From contig NZ_CP125942.1 in NCBI RefSeq assembly GCF_039602135.1, positions 2,976,001-3,040,000 of the forward strand: a stretch of 64,000 nt of DNA, read 5' to 3'. The DNA comes from Glutamicibacter sp. B1. Its GTDB lineage: Bacteria > Actinomycetota > Actinomycetes > Actinomycetales > Micrococcaceae. Below are positions 1-7,976 of this stretch, one piece after another (position 1 is the stretch's first letter; every line of letters starts with the position of its first letter). The position numbers and the translations under genes were made by a program. The notes beneath the pieces were generated by a model that saw only the letters and a list, made by a program, of their open reading frames with translations, was not told the DNA's origin and ran no database searches.

Positions 1-300
1 ATGCTCAGTGGTGCCGGAATGATCGAAAATAACCCCGCCACCGCGCACCTTGAAGGTCGACTCCGTTTGGCAGTCGAACGCTTGGTTCCACTATTTGCCG
101 AAGGCATTAAGCGCGGCGAACTACTACCCGATCAGCAACCACTGCCCATGGTCCTGCATATTCTGGCCCTGAATGACGGTCTTCGCGCGCAGTGGGGGCA
201 GGCTCCGGACCTCATCGATTACGCTGGCACTTTCGAAACCTCGATCGCGGCCGCCTATCGTGCATTCTCCGGGCGCACGCTGCCGCCGACCCATGGATAA
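1..300 (+). CDS. TetR-type regulator, C-terminal part (cut by window edge)
   Basis: The 99 visible residues are helical and resemble the ligand-binding C-terminal half of TetR-family repressors: long amphipathic helices and a low-complexity tail after an AAAYRAF stretch. The HTH half is missing, so the gene almost certainly begins before the window and the ATG at base 1 is probably internal. The stop TAA lies at 298-300 and a hairpin at 347-361 follows. It converges on the lldR gene. The family assignment rests on general look only; target and ligand cannot be inferred. Confidence 0.5.
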   Translation: MLSGAGMIENNPATAHLEGRLRLAVERLVPLFAEGIKRGELLPDQQPLPMVLHILALNDGLRAQWGQAPDLIDYAGTFETSIAAAYRAFSGRTLPPTHG

Positions 301-346
301 CGACTAATCATCGTCGGGCATTGGCCTCCGCGGGCAAAAAAATAAG

Positions 347-361
347 GGCCCACAAGGGGCC
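347..361. terminator. Bidirectional terminator between tetR-like gene and lldR
   Basis: GGCCC at 347-351 and GGGCC at 357-361 form a short GC stem with a five-base loop. On the minus strand it runs into a T-rich tract (A-run at 336-344 on the plus strand) and on the plus strand into TTTTT at 366-370, so it can end transcripts from both convergent genes. Confidence 0.6.
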
Positions 362-368
362 GAACTTT

Positions 369-1076
369 TTAGCGCGTCTGCGAATAGAACCAGTTGATGT
401 GCTCTTCGAGCAGTTGAGCTGCGCGCTCGCGCTGGTTGGTAGCGAAGGCATGATGGATGGCCTTGTGCTGACGACGCAGGACCCTGACGATCGGTTGCCA
501 TGATTCATCATCTGGAATGGACGCGGCAACATAGTCACTAATGGAGTTGCGCAGCGATTCCATCATGGATTCCACCACAGCGTTGCCAGCCATGGAGGCG
601 AGCAAGACGTGGAACTCCGCGTCAATGCGGTGGAAGGCTTCACGCGAGAGTTGGGCATCATCCATACGCATGATCAGCACCGCGGTGCGGTCAATCACCT
701 GTTGCGCGTGGATGGGATCTCGCGGGTTCATCTGTGCTGCCCAGGTTTCTAGCAGGATGCGGGATTCAACAATCTCGCGCACGTTGATCCCCTTGGCCGC
801 CAGGTGCAGGCGCAAGGCTTGAGAAATTCCGGCCGAAGGATTGGAGACAATCACTGCCCCGGAATTCGGACCGGACCCCGTGGAAGTCTTAATGATGCCC
901 ATCACGTCAAGGATACGGATGGCATCGCGTACCGAAGCACGGGAGATCCCATGTTGCTCCGCGAGCGCACGTTCACCGGGAAGTTGATCTCCCACGAATA
1001 ACTTCTCAGTGCGCAAATCTTCCTCAATAGCTTGAAGAACAATCTGGTACGCACGCGGAGCTGGGTTTACTGGCAT
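369..1076 (-). CDS. lldR: GntR/FadR-family lactate regulator LldR
   Basis: 235 residues, the normal size for an FCD-type GntR regulator. The N-terminal winged HTH (about residues 8-75, with the GERALAEQHGISRASVRDAI recognition region) is followed by an all-helical FCD ligand domain (about 90-225) carrying the usual metal/ligand residues (RILLE, the D/H pair around HRIDAEFH, and HKAIHHA). It lies 26 bp downstream of lctP on the same strand and is probably co-transcribed with it. In corynebacteria LldR represses lactate genes and is released by L-lactate, binding TNGTNNNACNA; three copies of exactly that pattern occur between lctP and lutA. Function is therefore well supported by family and context. 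Confidence 0.88.
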   Translation of the reverse strand: MPVNPAPRAYQIVLQAIEEDLRTEKLFVGDQLPGERALAEQHGISRASVRDAIRILDVMGIIKTSTGSGPNSGAVIVSNPSAGISQALRLHLAAKGINVREIVESRILLETWAAQMNPRDPIHAQQVIDRTAVLIMRMDDAQLSREAFHRIDAEFHVLLASMAGNAVVESMMESLRNSISDYVAASIPDDESWQPIVRVLRRQHKAIHHAFATNQRERAAQLLEEHINWFYSQTR

Positions 1077-1102
1077 CGGATCTATTTTAGCCGTTCACTT
1101 GG

Positions 1103-2779
1103 CTAAGGAAGCATCCATGAAAGCACCGGAGTGGACTGCAGGTAAACCAGGCAGCACAGCACCAGCAGCATTCCCAGAGACCAACCGGCAACCTTCTTCA
1201 GGATCACCGATTCCTGGCCTTCCATCTTCACACTGGTTGCGGCGATGGCCAGGTTCTGCGGGGAGATCAGCTTACCGACCACACCACCGGAGGTGTTGGC
1301 AGCTACCAGCAGGTGCGGATCGATGCCCGCATTCACGCCAGCGGTCTGCTGCAACTTAGCAAACAGTGCATTGGCGGAAGTATCCGAACCGGTCACCGCG
1401 GTGCCGATCCAGCCCAAAATTGGTGAGAGGAAGGCGAAGAATCCGCCGGCACCAGCCAGCCAGGTTCCCACGGTAATAGTCTGTCCGGACAGGTTCATCA
1501 CGTAGGCCAAGCCAAGGACCGAGAGAATGGTCAGCGCGGCGAAACGCATGTTGTAGATGGTCTTGCCGATTTCAGCTAGGCCTTCACCGAAGGTCATTGC
1601 ATACTTGCCGCCATCGGTATTGCGCGAGTAAACAAAGGCTACGATCACGCCGGTGATCAGCAGCAGGGTACCCGGTGAGGACAGCCAGGAGAAGGTGTAC
1701 ATGGTCGAGGAGACTGCCTGACCGTTGGCATCAACCACATGACCGTGTAGTCCTGGCCAACCGAACTTGATGTCGGTGCTAGCCAACCATGCTGGGATAT
1801 CGATACCGAGCTTCCACAGCTTGGCCAGACCGAAGATCACGATCACCAAGAGGTATGGGAACAGCGCCATCCAGGTGTTACCGACATGCAGCTTGCTTCC
1901 CTGCTCTACAGGGATTGCTGCCGCTTCGGGGGTCAGTACTCGGGCGCGAGCTTCCTCGGCACCCTTCGGGCTCCAGAAGCGAAGCAGGATCACAGCAGCA
2001 GCCAGGCCAACCAGCGAGGCGACAATGTCGGTGAGTTCATACGAGAAGTAAGTGGAGCACAGCCACTGAGCGACACCGAAGGAAATACCAATGGTCATGG
2101 TGGCAGGCAAGACCTGACGCACACCGCGCCAGCCATCGAGAATCAGCACCAAGATGGTGGGAACAAACAATGCCAGCAGCGGTGACTGGTGGCCAACGAC
2201 GGCACCAATTTCCTTGGCTGGAATACCGGTCAGGGCACCGGCGGTGGTGATGGGAATCGCCACAGCGCCGAAGGCTACCGGAGCGGTATTAGCGATGAGC
2301 ACCGCGCAGGCTGCGCGCAAGGGCGAGAGCCCGAGGGCCAAGAGCATGGTGGCGGTAATGGCTACCGGGGCACCAAAGCCTGCAAGGGCTTCAAGGAGTC
2401 CACCGAAACAGAAAGCGATCAGTACTGCTTGGATGCGCACATCCCCGCCACCGATAACGTCAAAGACGCGACGTAGGTCTTCAAAGCGACCAGATTTCAC
2501 GGTGACTTGGTAGAGGAAGATGGCCATGACCACGATCCAGACGATCGGGAAGGCGCCAAAGACCATGCCCATGATTCCTGAATTTAGGGCCATGCCGACC
2601 GGCATTTTCCAGCCCAGGATGGCGACGATGATGGCTACCGCCAATGATCCCAAACCGGCCCAGTGGGCCTTGGTTTTGATCACTGCTAGCAGTACAAAAA
2701 ATGTGAGGAGGGGAATCAGCGCGATCAGTGCAGAGATCGCAACGCTCCCAGCTATGGGTTCGGTGGAGGGAGTAAACAC
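1103..2779 (-). CDS. lctP: L-lactate permease (LctP/LldP family)
   Basis: Polytopic membrane protein of 558 residues with about 12-14 hydrophobic segments and the LctP-family signatures GGLLEALAGFGAPVAIT and TGSDTSANALF. It imports lactate (possibly glycolate) with protons. The open frame extends up to an ATG at 2857, but I prefer the GTG at 2779: it has AAGGA ten bases upstream, and the extra 26 codons of the longer frame simply translate two operator copies (2805-2830) and have no place in the family. Divergent from lutABC and followed by lldR. Regulation by LldR and lactate is inferred from the operators directly upstream. Confidence 0.92.
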   Translation of the reverse strand: MFTPSTEPIAGSVAISALIALIPLLTFFVLLAVIKTKAHWAGLGSLAVAIIVAILGWKMPVGMALNSGIMGMVFGAFPIVWIVVMAIFLYQVTVKSGRFEDLRRVFDVIGGGDVRIQAVLIAFCFGGLLEALAGFGAPVAITATMLLALGLSPLRAACAVLIANTAPVAFGAVAIPITTAGALTGIPAKEIGAVVGHQSPLLALFVPTILVLILDGWRGVRQVLPATMTIGISFGVAQWLCSTYFSYELTDIVASLVGLAAAVILLRFWSPKGAEEARARVLTPEAAAIPVEQGSKLHVGNTWMALFPYLLVIVIFGLAKLWKLGIDIPAWLASTDIKFGWPGLHGHVVDANGQAVSSTMYTFSWLSSPGTLLLITGVIVAFVYSRNTDGGKYAMTFGEGLAEIGKTIYNMRFAALTILSVLGLAYVMNLSGQTITVGTWLAGAGGFFAFLSPILGWIGTAVTGSDTSANALFAKLQQTAGVNAGIDPHLLVAANTSGGVVGKLISPQNLAIAATSVKMEGQESVILKKVAGWSLGMLLVLCCLVYLQSTPVLSWMLP

Positions 2780-2804
2780 GGTGTGGGCGTCCTTGCTCGA
2801 GTGT

Positions 2805-2830
2805 TGGTCTGACCATATGTGGTCCGACCA
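2805..2830. promoter_or_regulatory. Two LldR operator copies upstream of lctP
   Basis: TGGTCTGACCA at 2805-2815 and TGGTCCGACCA at 2820-2830 are perfect 11-bp palindromes around one central base, 15 bp centre to centre. They fit the actinobacterial LldR pattern TNGTNNNACNA and lie 26-51 bp before the proposed lctP start. Confidence 0.85.
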
Positions 2831-2865
2831 CCAAGAGTACAACGTGAGTGTCATCACAACAAGTC

Positions 2866-2905
2866 TTGACTATTGCAAAACTTGTCGCATAGTATGGTCA
2901 GACCA
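2866..2905 (+). promoter_or_regulatory. lutABC promoter with overlapping LldR operator
   Basis: TTGACT (2866-2871) and TAGTAT (2890-2895), 18 bp apart, make a plausible sigma-70-type promoter. The third operator copy TGGTCAGACCA (2895-2905) begins on the last base of the -10 box and covers the expected start of transcription, which suits simple repression. The lutA ATG is at 2927. Confidence 0.75.
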
Positions 2906-2926
2906 CACCTGAAAGAGTCATTTATT

Positions 2927-3691
2927 ATGCGAATAGCTCTCTTTGCCACGTGCATCGTGGACGCTATGTACCCGGAAACAGCCAAGTCGACCGTGAAGAT
3001 CCTGGAACGCTTGGGTCATGAAGTAATTTTCCCGAAGGCGCAAGCCTGTTGTGGGCAAATGCACATGAACTCCGGCTACATGCCCGAAGCTTTGCCCGTT
3101 GTCGAAAACCACATCAACGCCTTTGACACCGAAGACTATGACGTCGCGGTTGCCCCGTCGGGCTCCTGCGTTGCTTCGGTCAAGCACCAGCACCCCTACC
3201 TCGCTGATCGCTTGGGCAAACCAGAACTCAAAGAACGAGCCAAGGCAGTCGGCGCGCGCACCTATGAACTAACCCAACTATTGGTTGACGTTCTGGGCAT
3301 CACCAACGCGGCCGAACAATTGGGCAGCTACTTCCCCGAAACCATCACCTACCACCCTTCCTGCCACGGCATGCGTTCGCTAGGTTTGGGCGACCGTCAG
3401 CTGGATCTGCTCAAGACCGTCGGCGGCATCACCGTCAACGAACTACCAGAAGCCGACCAGTGCTGCGGCTTCGGCGGCACCTTCTCCATCAAGAACGCTG
3501 ATGTCTCTTCGGCAATGCTCGAAGACAAGGTGAAAAACATCTGCTCCACCGGTGCCTCCGCGTGCTCCGGCGGCGACGCTTCCTGCCTGATGCACATCGG
3601 CGGTGGCCTCTCACGTACCGGCGCCAAGCCAAAGACCTTGCACCTGGCCGACATCCTGGCCAGCACCATGGAAGAGACGGTGTCACTGTGA
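2927..3691 (+). CDS. lutA: Lactate utilization protein A (LutA/YkgE, CCG-domain Fe-S protein)
   Basis: 254 residues with the two CCG cysteine-rich domains of the LutA family: QACCGQM near residue 40 with PSGSC near 77, and YHPSCH near 145 with QCCGFGG near 178. Such motifs hold Fe-S clusters in heterodisulfide-reductase-like subunits. With LutB and LutC it forms the cytochrome- and flavin-independent L-lactate oxidation complex that feeds pyruvate. ATG at 2927 is chosen because it follows GAAAGAG and lies just after the operator; the frame before it only reads through the operator. The stop overlaps the lutB GTG (GTGA). Confidence 0.93.
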   Translation: MRIALFATCIVDAMYPETAKSTVKILERLGHEVIFPKAQACCGQMHMNSGYMPEALPVVENHINAFDTEDYDVAVAPSGSCVASVKHQHPYLADRLGKPELKERAKAVGARTYELTQLLVDVLGITNAAEQLGSYFPETITYHPSCHGMRSLGLGDRQLDLLKTVGGITVNELPEADQCCGFGGTFSIKNADVSSAMLEDKVKNICSTGASACSGGDASCLMHIGGGLSRTGAKPKTLHLADILASTMEETVSL

Positions 3692-5160
3692 CTCAGGTAT
3701 TCCTCGGCATGCCTGCCGGCGGACAGGGAAACCTGTTCGAGCAAGAACCCTTCCCCAAGGCTGCACACCGCGAACTGGGCAACACCCAGATGCGCAAGAA
3801 CCTGCGCCACGCCACCCACAGCATCCGCGATAAGCGTCTGAAGGTTGTCGGTGAACTTCCCGACTGGGAAGCACTGCGTGATGCCGGCAGCACCATCAAG
3901 AACAATTCCATGGCCACCCTCGAGGAACGGTTACTGGAATTCGAAAAGAACTTCACCGCCCGCGGCGGTGTGGTCCACTGGGCTCGTGACGCTGACGAAG
4001 CCAATAAGATCGTCACCGATCTGGTCCGTGGAACCGGCGCTACCGAGGTGGTCAAGGTCAAGTCCATGGCCACCCAGGAAATCGGCCTGAACGAACACCT
4101 AGAAAGCGAAGGCATCGATGCCTTCGAAACCGACCTCGCCGAACTCATTGTTCAGCTGGGCCACGATAAGCCAAGCCACATTCTGGTCCCGGCCATCCAC
4201 AAAAACCGCACCGAAGTGCGCGACATCTTCCTCAAAGAGATGCCGGTGGTTGACCCGAATCTCACCGATGAACCAGCCAAGCTAGCCGAAGCGGCCCGCG
4301 CTCACCTGCGCAAGAAGTTCCTTGCTGCCAAGGTCGCCATCTCCGGTGCCAACTTCGCACTAGCCGATACCGGCACCCTGGGCGTTGTGGAATCCGAAGG
4401 CAACGGCCGCATGTGCCTGACCCTGCCCGAAACCCTGATCACCGTCATGGGCATCGAAAAGGTCCTGCCACATTGGGAAGATATTGAGGTCTTCATGCAA
4501 CTACTCCCCCGGTCCTCCACCGGCGAGCGCATGAACCCTTACACCTCGCTGTGGACCGGTGTCACCGAAGATGATGGCCCGCAGAACGTTCACATTGTGT
4601 TGCTTGATAACGGACGTACCCGTGCACTGGCGGACCGCTTCGGTCGCACGGCGCTGAACTGCATTCGTTGCTCGGCCTGCATGAACGTGTGCCCAGTCTA
4701 TGAGCGCACCGGTGGCCACGCCTACGGTTCGACCTACCCCGGCCCGATCGGCGCGATCCTCTCCCCACTGCTCACCGGCATTGAGGTCGAAGAAAACGGT
4801 TCCCTGCCTTACGCGTCCTCGCTGTGTGGTGCTTGTTATGAAGCCTGCCCAGTGAAGATCAATATTCCTGAAATCCTCGTGCACCTACGTGGTGAAGACG
4901 TGGATGCTAAGCGTGAGAAGCACAAGCTCCCGACCCAGATGGACCTGCTGATGAAGGGTGGTTCCTGGGCCTTGGGTAAGGGCAAGAATATTGGTCTGCT
5001 CGAAAAGGCGTTACCGCTGGGACGTTTGGCTGCCGGCAAAGATAAGAAGATCAAGAAGTTGCCGGGCATCGCCGCCGGGTGGACTCAGAGCCGCGACATT
5101 CCAGCCCCACCGAACAAGTCCTTCCGCGACTGGTGGAGCGACGAGAAGGAGTCCAAGTGA
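3688..5160 (+). CDS. lutB: Lactate utilization protein B (LutB, 4Fe-4S protein)
   Basis: 490 residues. The N-terminal LUD domain is followed by two ferredoxin-type cysteine clusters, CIRCSACMNVCPVYE near residue 325 and CGACYEACPVKI near 381, and a C-terminal tail with TrxA-unrelated basic residues typical of LutB. It is the electron-transfer subunit of the lactate oxidation complex. The GTG at 3688 overlaps the lutA stop and is preceded by GGAAGAG; the longer frame upstream lies inside lutA and is not family-like. Translationally coupled to lutC through another GTGA overlap. Confidence 0.93.
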   Translation: MTQVFLGMPAGGQGNLFEQEPFPKAAHRELGNTQMRKNLRHATHSIRDKRLKVVGELPDWEALRDAGSTIKNNSMATLEERLLEFEKNFTARGGVVHWARDADEANKIVTDLVRGTGATEVVKVKSMATQEIGLNEHLESEGIDAFETDLAELIVQLGHDKPSHILVPAIHKNRTEVRDIFLKEMPVVDPNLTDEPAKLAEAARAHLRKKFLAAKVAISGANFALADTGTLGVVESEGNGRMCLTLPETLITVMGIEKVLPHWEDIEVFMQLLPRSSTGERMNPYTSLWTGVTEDDGPQNVHIVLLDNGRTRALADRFGRTALNCIRCSACMNVCPVYERTGGHAYGSTYPGPIGAILSPLLTGIEVEENGSLPYASSLCGACYEACPVKINIPEILVHLRGEDVDAKREKHKLPTQMDLLMKGGSWALGKGKNIGLLEKALPLGRLAAGKDKKIKKLPGIAAGWTQSRDIPAPPNKSFRDWWSDEKESK

Positions 5161-5789
5161 GCGCGAAAGAAGAAATCCTAGGCCGCATCCGTACGGCTCT
5201 GGCCGATACTCCGGTCACCGAAGAAGTTCCTCGTGAATACCGCACCACGTCCACGATGAGCCAAGAGCAGCTCATTGAACTGTTGGTCGACCGCTTGGTG
5301 GACTACAAGGCTGGTGTTGACGTCATTGAGGCCGAGCAGATTCCTGATTTTGTGGCCTCCAAGCTCAAGGACGCCAGCAGCGTGGTTTACCCGCAGGGTT
5401 TGGATGCACGGTGGCTTTCTGCGCTAGGTTCCGAAGTAGAACTTCGACTGGATGCCCCGGGGGCTCGTTTGAGCGTGGCCGAGCTGGATGCCACCAGCGC
5501 AGTGGTCACTTCTTCGGCGGTCTCGGTTGCCGAGTCGGGAACCATCATCCTCGATGGCCAACCCGATCAGGGGCGTCGCGCGATTTCACTGGTCCCCGAT
5601 CACCACGTGTGCATCGTGCCAGTGTCCACAATCGTGCAATTACTGCCCGAGGCCATGCCACGACTGAGCATCACCCGCCCGTTGACCTGGATTTCTGGCC
5701 CATCGGCCACCAGTGATATTGAGCTGGAACGTGTCGAAGGCGTCCATGGTCCACGCACCTTAGACGTGCTGATGGTTCGCGGCCTGTAG
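5157..5789 (+). CDS. lutC: Lactate utilization protein C (LutC, LUD domain)
   Basis: 210 residues making a single LUD domain (VSVAESGTIIL and the SLVPDHHVCIV strand are characteristic). Third subunit of the LutABC lactate oxidation complex. GTG at 5157 overlaps the lutB stop and has GAAGGAG upstream. Last gene of the operon, followed by a strong hairpin at 5801-5852. Confidence 0.9.
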   Translation: MSAKEEILGRIRTALADTPVTEEVPREYRTTSTMSQEQLIELLVDRLVDYKAGVDVIEAEQIPDFVASKLKDASSVVYPQGLDARWLSALGSEVELRLDAPGARLSVAELDATSAVVTSSAVSVAESGTIILDGQPDQGRRAISLVPDHHVCIVPVSTIVQLLPEAMPRLSITRPLTWISGPSATSDIELERVEGVHGPRTLDVLMVRGL

Positions 5790-5800
5790 TACGACCTACG

Positions 5801-5852
5801 AAAAGTGGCCGATTCCCTCCCCCGCTTTTGGGGTAGAGAAGCGGCCACTTTT
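5801..5852. terminator. Bidirectional terminator after lutC
   Basis: AAAAGTGGCCG (5801-5811) and its exact reverse complement (5842-5852) enclose a C-rich/G-rich centre that can pair further (CTCCCCC with GGGG). T-runs follow on both strands, so it can end lutABC and the zinc operon that converges from the right. Confidence 0.85.
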
Positions 5853-5863
5853 TGCTGCAGACG

Positions 5864-7033
5864 CTATTTGGTGGTCACGGCCAATTCGTTAGGCTCGGTG
5901 TCCAGCACCACGGAGGCAGTCTCGTTGCCAGACTCTAGATCGATGGCATGCACCGTCTTCTTAGCTGGTTCGCTGACGTAGGCGGTGTTACCGTCAATGC
6001 GCAACGCTGGGTGGGCTTCCTGCCACTGCGATGGGCCTTCCCACGCATCAATGGCATCGATGCTTCGGGTGATCTTTCCGGTGCTCGGGTCAATCACGTG
6101 GATCTTACCGTCGGTACCCAGAAGGTAACCGAGATCTTCAGGGCCACGAGCGACCCCGCGCCAGGTGTATTCAATTCCATCAGGCAAATCGGCAACTTGG
6201 TAGCTAGGCTTCGCGGTGTCGATCAGGGTGATCTGGTGCAGCAGGTTTCCTTCTGCGTCAGGATCATTCTGGTAGTCACCGATCACCAATGCGCTGGTGT
6301 GTGAGACATAGGCATTACCCATGCGACCGTACTCATCCGGTGCACTGAGCTTGGTGAATTTTCCGTCAGCAAATACCAGTGCCCCATCTGCACACCCGAA
6401 CACCGCGCGGCCTTCGGCAGCGGTTCCTTCACCATGAACAGCCGGGCAGTCGGTGTTTTCGGCGATCTTCTTATGCTGGGCGTCAAGCTGCTGCACACCG
6501 GTGCGCGAGGAAGCATCGCCAATGGTGGTCAGTACCGTTCCATCTTCCATTGCCACGGAAACACCGTGGTGAGCTGGCGATTCGATGGTCTCTACCTCGG
6601 GCAGTTTTCCTTCATCCTCGGCCAGTTTATCGGTGTCAAAGATTGTGGTGACTCCGCTGCCATCATCAAAAAGGGCGGTCTTGCCTGCGTGTGGAACTAC
6701 GTGTCCGGCAGCTGAGGCAGCGAAAGTCGCTTCGGTCAGCTCAGGGGTGCTGGCATCAAGCACCTGGAATCCCTTGGAGGTGGTGAGCAGGAAGTTTCTA
6801 CCATCACCAGCGGAATTCAGTCGGGTGAATTCTTCGGTGTCAAAGGTTTTGAGCACTTCGAGGCTCTTGCCATCTAAGACCGCGGCACCATTGGCGTAGG
6901 TCACTGCAACTCGTGGCGAGGTGGATGCGTCGGTGGAGTCGGCTGCGCTCTGCGCCGAGCATCCGGTGGCCAGCAGGCCGAGGACGGCTAGGGATGAGCC
7001 GACCTTGAGGGTGCGATGAGAGATGAGATTCAT
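5864..7033 (-). CDS. Beta-propeller lipoprotein of a zinc importer (AztD-like, second copy)
   Basis: 389 residues. A signal peptide ends in the lipobox LLATGCSA, so it should be anchored outside the membrane. The body is repeats of YVNN-type strands (VAVTYANGAAVLDG, ALVFADGKF, KIHVIDPSTGKI, TVHAIDLESG) as in WD40/YVTN propellers. AztD proteins are zinc metallochaperones that hand zinc to the AztC binding protein. This copy lacks the HxDHFHYY stretch seen in the sister protein at 7973-9220 but has HHGVS and HVVPH histidines. AAAGGAATC precedes the ATG. Last gene of the permease-AztD-SBP-AztD operon. Whether it binds zinc is inferred. Confidence 0.72.
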   Translation of the reverse strand: MNLISHRTLKVGSSLAVLGLLATGCSAQSAADSTDASTSPRVAVTYANGAAVLDGKSLEVLKTFDTEEFTRLNSAGDGRNFLLTTSKGFQVLDASTPELTEATFAASAAGHVVPHAGKTALFDDGSGVTTIFDTDKLAEDEGKLPEVETIESPAHHGVSVAMEDGTVLTTIGDASSRTGVQQLDAQHKKIAENTDCPAVHGEGTAAEGRAVFGCADGALVFADGKFTKLSAPDEYGRMGNAYVSHTSALVIGDYQNDPDAEGNLLHQITLIDTAKPSYQVADLPDGIEYTWRGVARGPEDLGYLLGTDGKIHVIDPSTGKITRSIDAIDAWEGPSQWQEAHPALRIDGNTAYVSEPAKKTVHAIDLESGNETASVVLDTEPNELAVTTK

Positions 7034-7052
7034 GATTCCTTTCTTACTGCGC

Positions 7053-7976
7053 TTAGTTGCGCAATGCTTGGGTAATTTTTTCGGTGTTGACTTGCATCAT
7101 CTTTAGGTAGCTGTCGGCGGGTTCGCCCGGTAAGGTCAGCGACTCTGAATACAGGTGCACGATCTGAACATCGATGTTTGCTTCGTCTGCCAGGGCACGA
7201 GCCAATTTGTCGGGCTGAGCGGATTCAACAAAGATCGCTGAAACCTTTGACGTGCGGATAGCTTCTGCCAGCGAAGCCATATCGGCTGCGCTCGGCGAAG
7301 CTAGGGTGGTCCCCGAGGGGATCACCGCTCCTACGGTGCGAAAGCCAAAGCGCTTGCTGAGGTATCCAAAGACGTGATGATTGGTCACCAGTGCGCGAGA
7401 TTCTTCGGGAATCTGGTTGAAGGAGTCAGCCATCTGTTGTTCCAGCTCAGTCAGCTCGCCCCGATAGGACTGGGTGTCTTCATTCAGTTGTTCTGCCTGG
7501 ATGCCGGGAAGCTCCTGAAGATCTGAAGCTAAGGCATCAACCACGTCAATCATCTGTACTGGGTCAGTCCAAAAGTGTGGGTCAGCGGCTCCACTAGATC
7601 CAGAAACATTAAGTACCTGCACGTGGTCCGTAGCAACGAAGTGCTCCTTGCCTGCAGCATCGACCGCTTCCAGCTGGTGTTGCAGCCCCTCTTCTAGGTT
7701 GAGCCCATTGGAAACGACCAAGTCTGCATCGTTGAGTAAGGCGGCTTGTTGGGCTGAAATCTCGAAGGAGTGGGGATCAACGTTGGCCGGCATCAAGGTG
7801 TGAACCTGTGCTTGGTCGCCGACAAGGTTCTGTACGACGTCCGCAAGGATGTTCGTGGTCACCACGACGCTGGGCTGTTGATCTTCGTGGGCTGTTGCTG
7901 CACAACCGGTCAAGATCATTGGCACCAACAACAGGGCGGATAGAGTCTTGAACGGATTGTTCTTGCGACTGATCAA
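7053..7976 (-). CDS. Zinc (Zn/Mn-type) ABC transporter substrate-binding lipoprotein, AztC/ZnuA-like
   Basis: About 307 residues: lipobox LTGCAA after a KNNPFK n-region, then the cluster A-I fold with metal-binding histidines in VDPHSFE, ADPHFWTDP and VTNHHVFGY and the C-terminal acidic/Ser ligand region FVESAQPD. Unlike ZnuA it has no His-rich loop, as expected for AztC-type proteins that receive zinc from AztD. I place the start at TTG 7976, which overlaps the stop of the preceding gene (TTGA) behind AGGTGGGAAA; a GTG at 7997 would add seven residues. Binds extracellular zinc for the permease encoded at 9217-10086. Confidence 0.85.
   Translation of the reverse strand: MISRKNNPFKTLSALLLVPMILTGCAATAHEDQQPSVVVTTNILADVVQNLVGDQAQVHTLMPANVDPHSFEISAQQAALLNDADLVVSNGLNLEEGLQHQLEAVDAAGKEHFVATDHVQVLNVSGSSGAADPHFWTDPVQMIDVVDALASDLQELPGIQAEQLNEDTQSYRGELTELEQQMADSFNQIPEESRALVTNHHVFGYLSKRFGFRTVGAVIPSGTTLASPSAADMASLAEAIRTSKVSAIFVESAQPDKLARALADEANIDVQIVHLYSESLTLPGEPADSYLKMMQVNTEKITQALRN

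Noticed and set aside
2780..2857. N-terminal 26-residue extension of LctP
   Set aside because: It only translates operator palindromes, has no family counterpart, and a better GTG with Shine-Dalgarno lies at 2779.
3397..3819. Long antisense frames inside lutA/lutB, nadV, the insert and other genes
   Set aside because: They are shadows of high-GC coding genes with no motifs or starts of their own.
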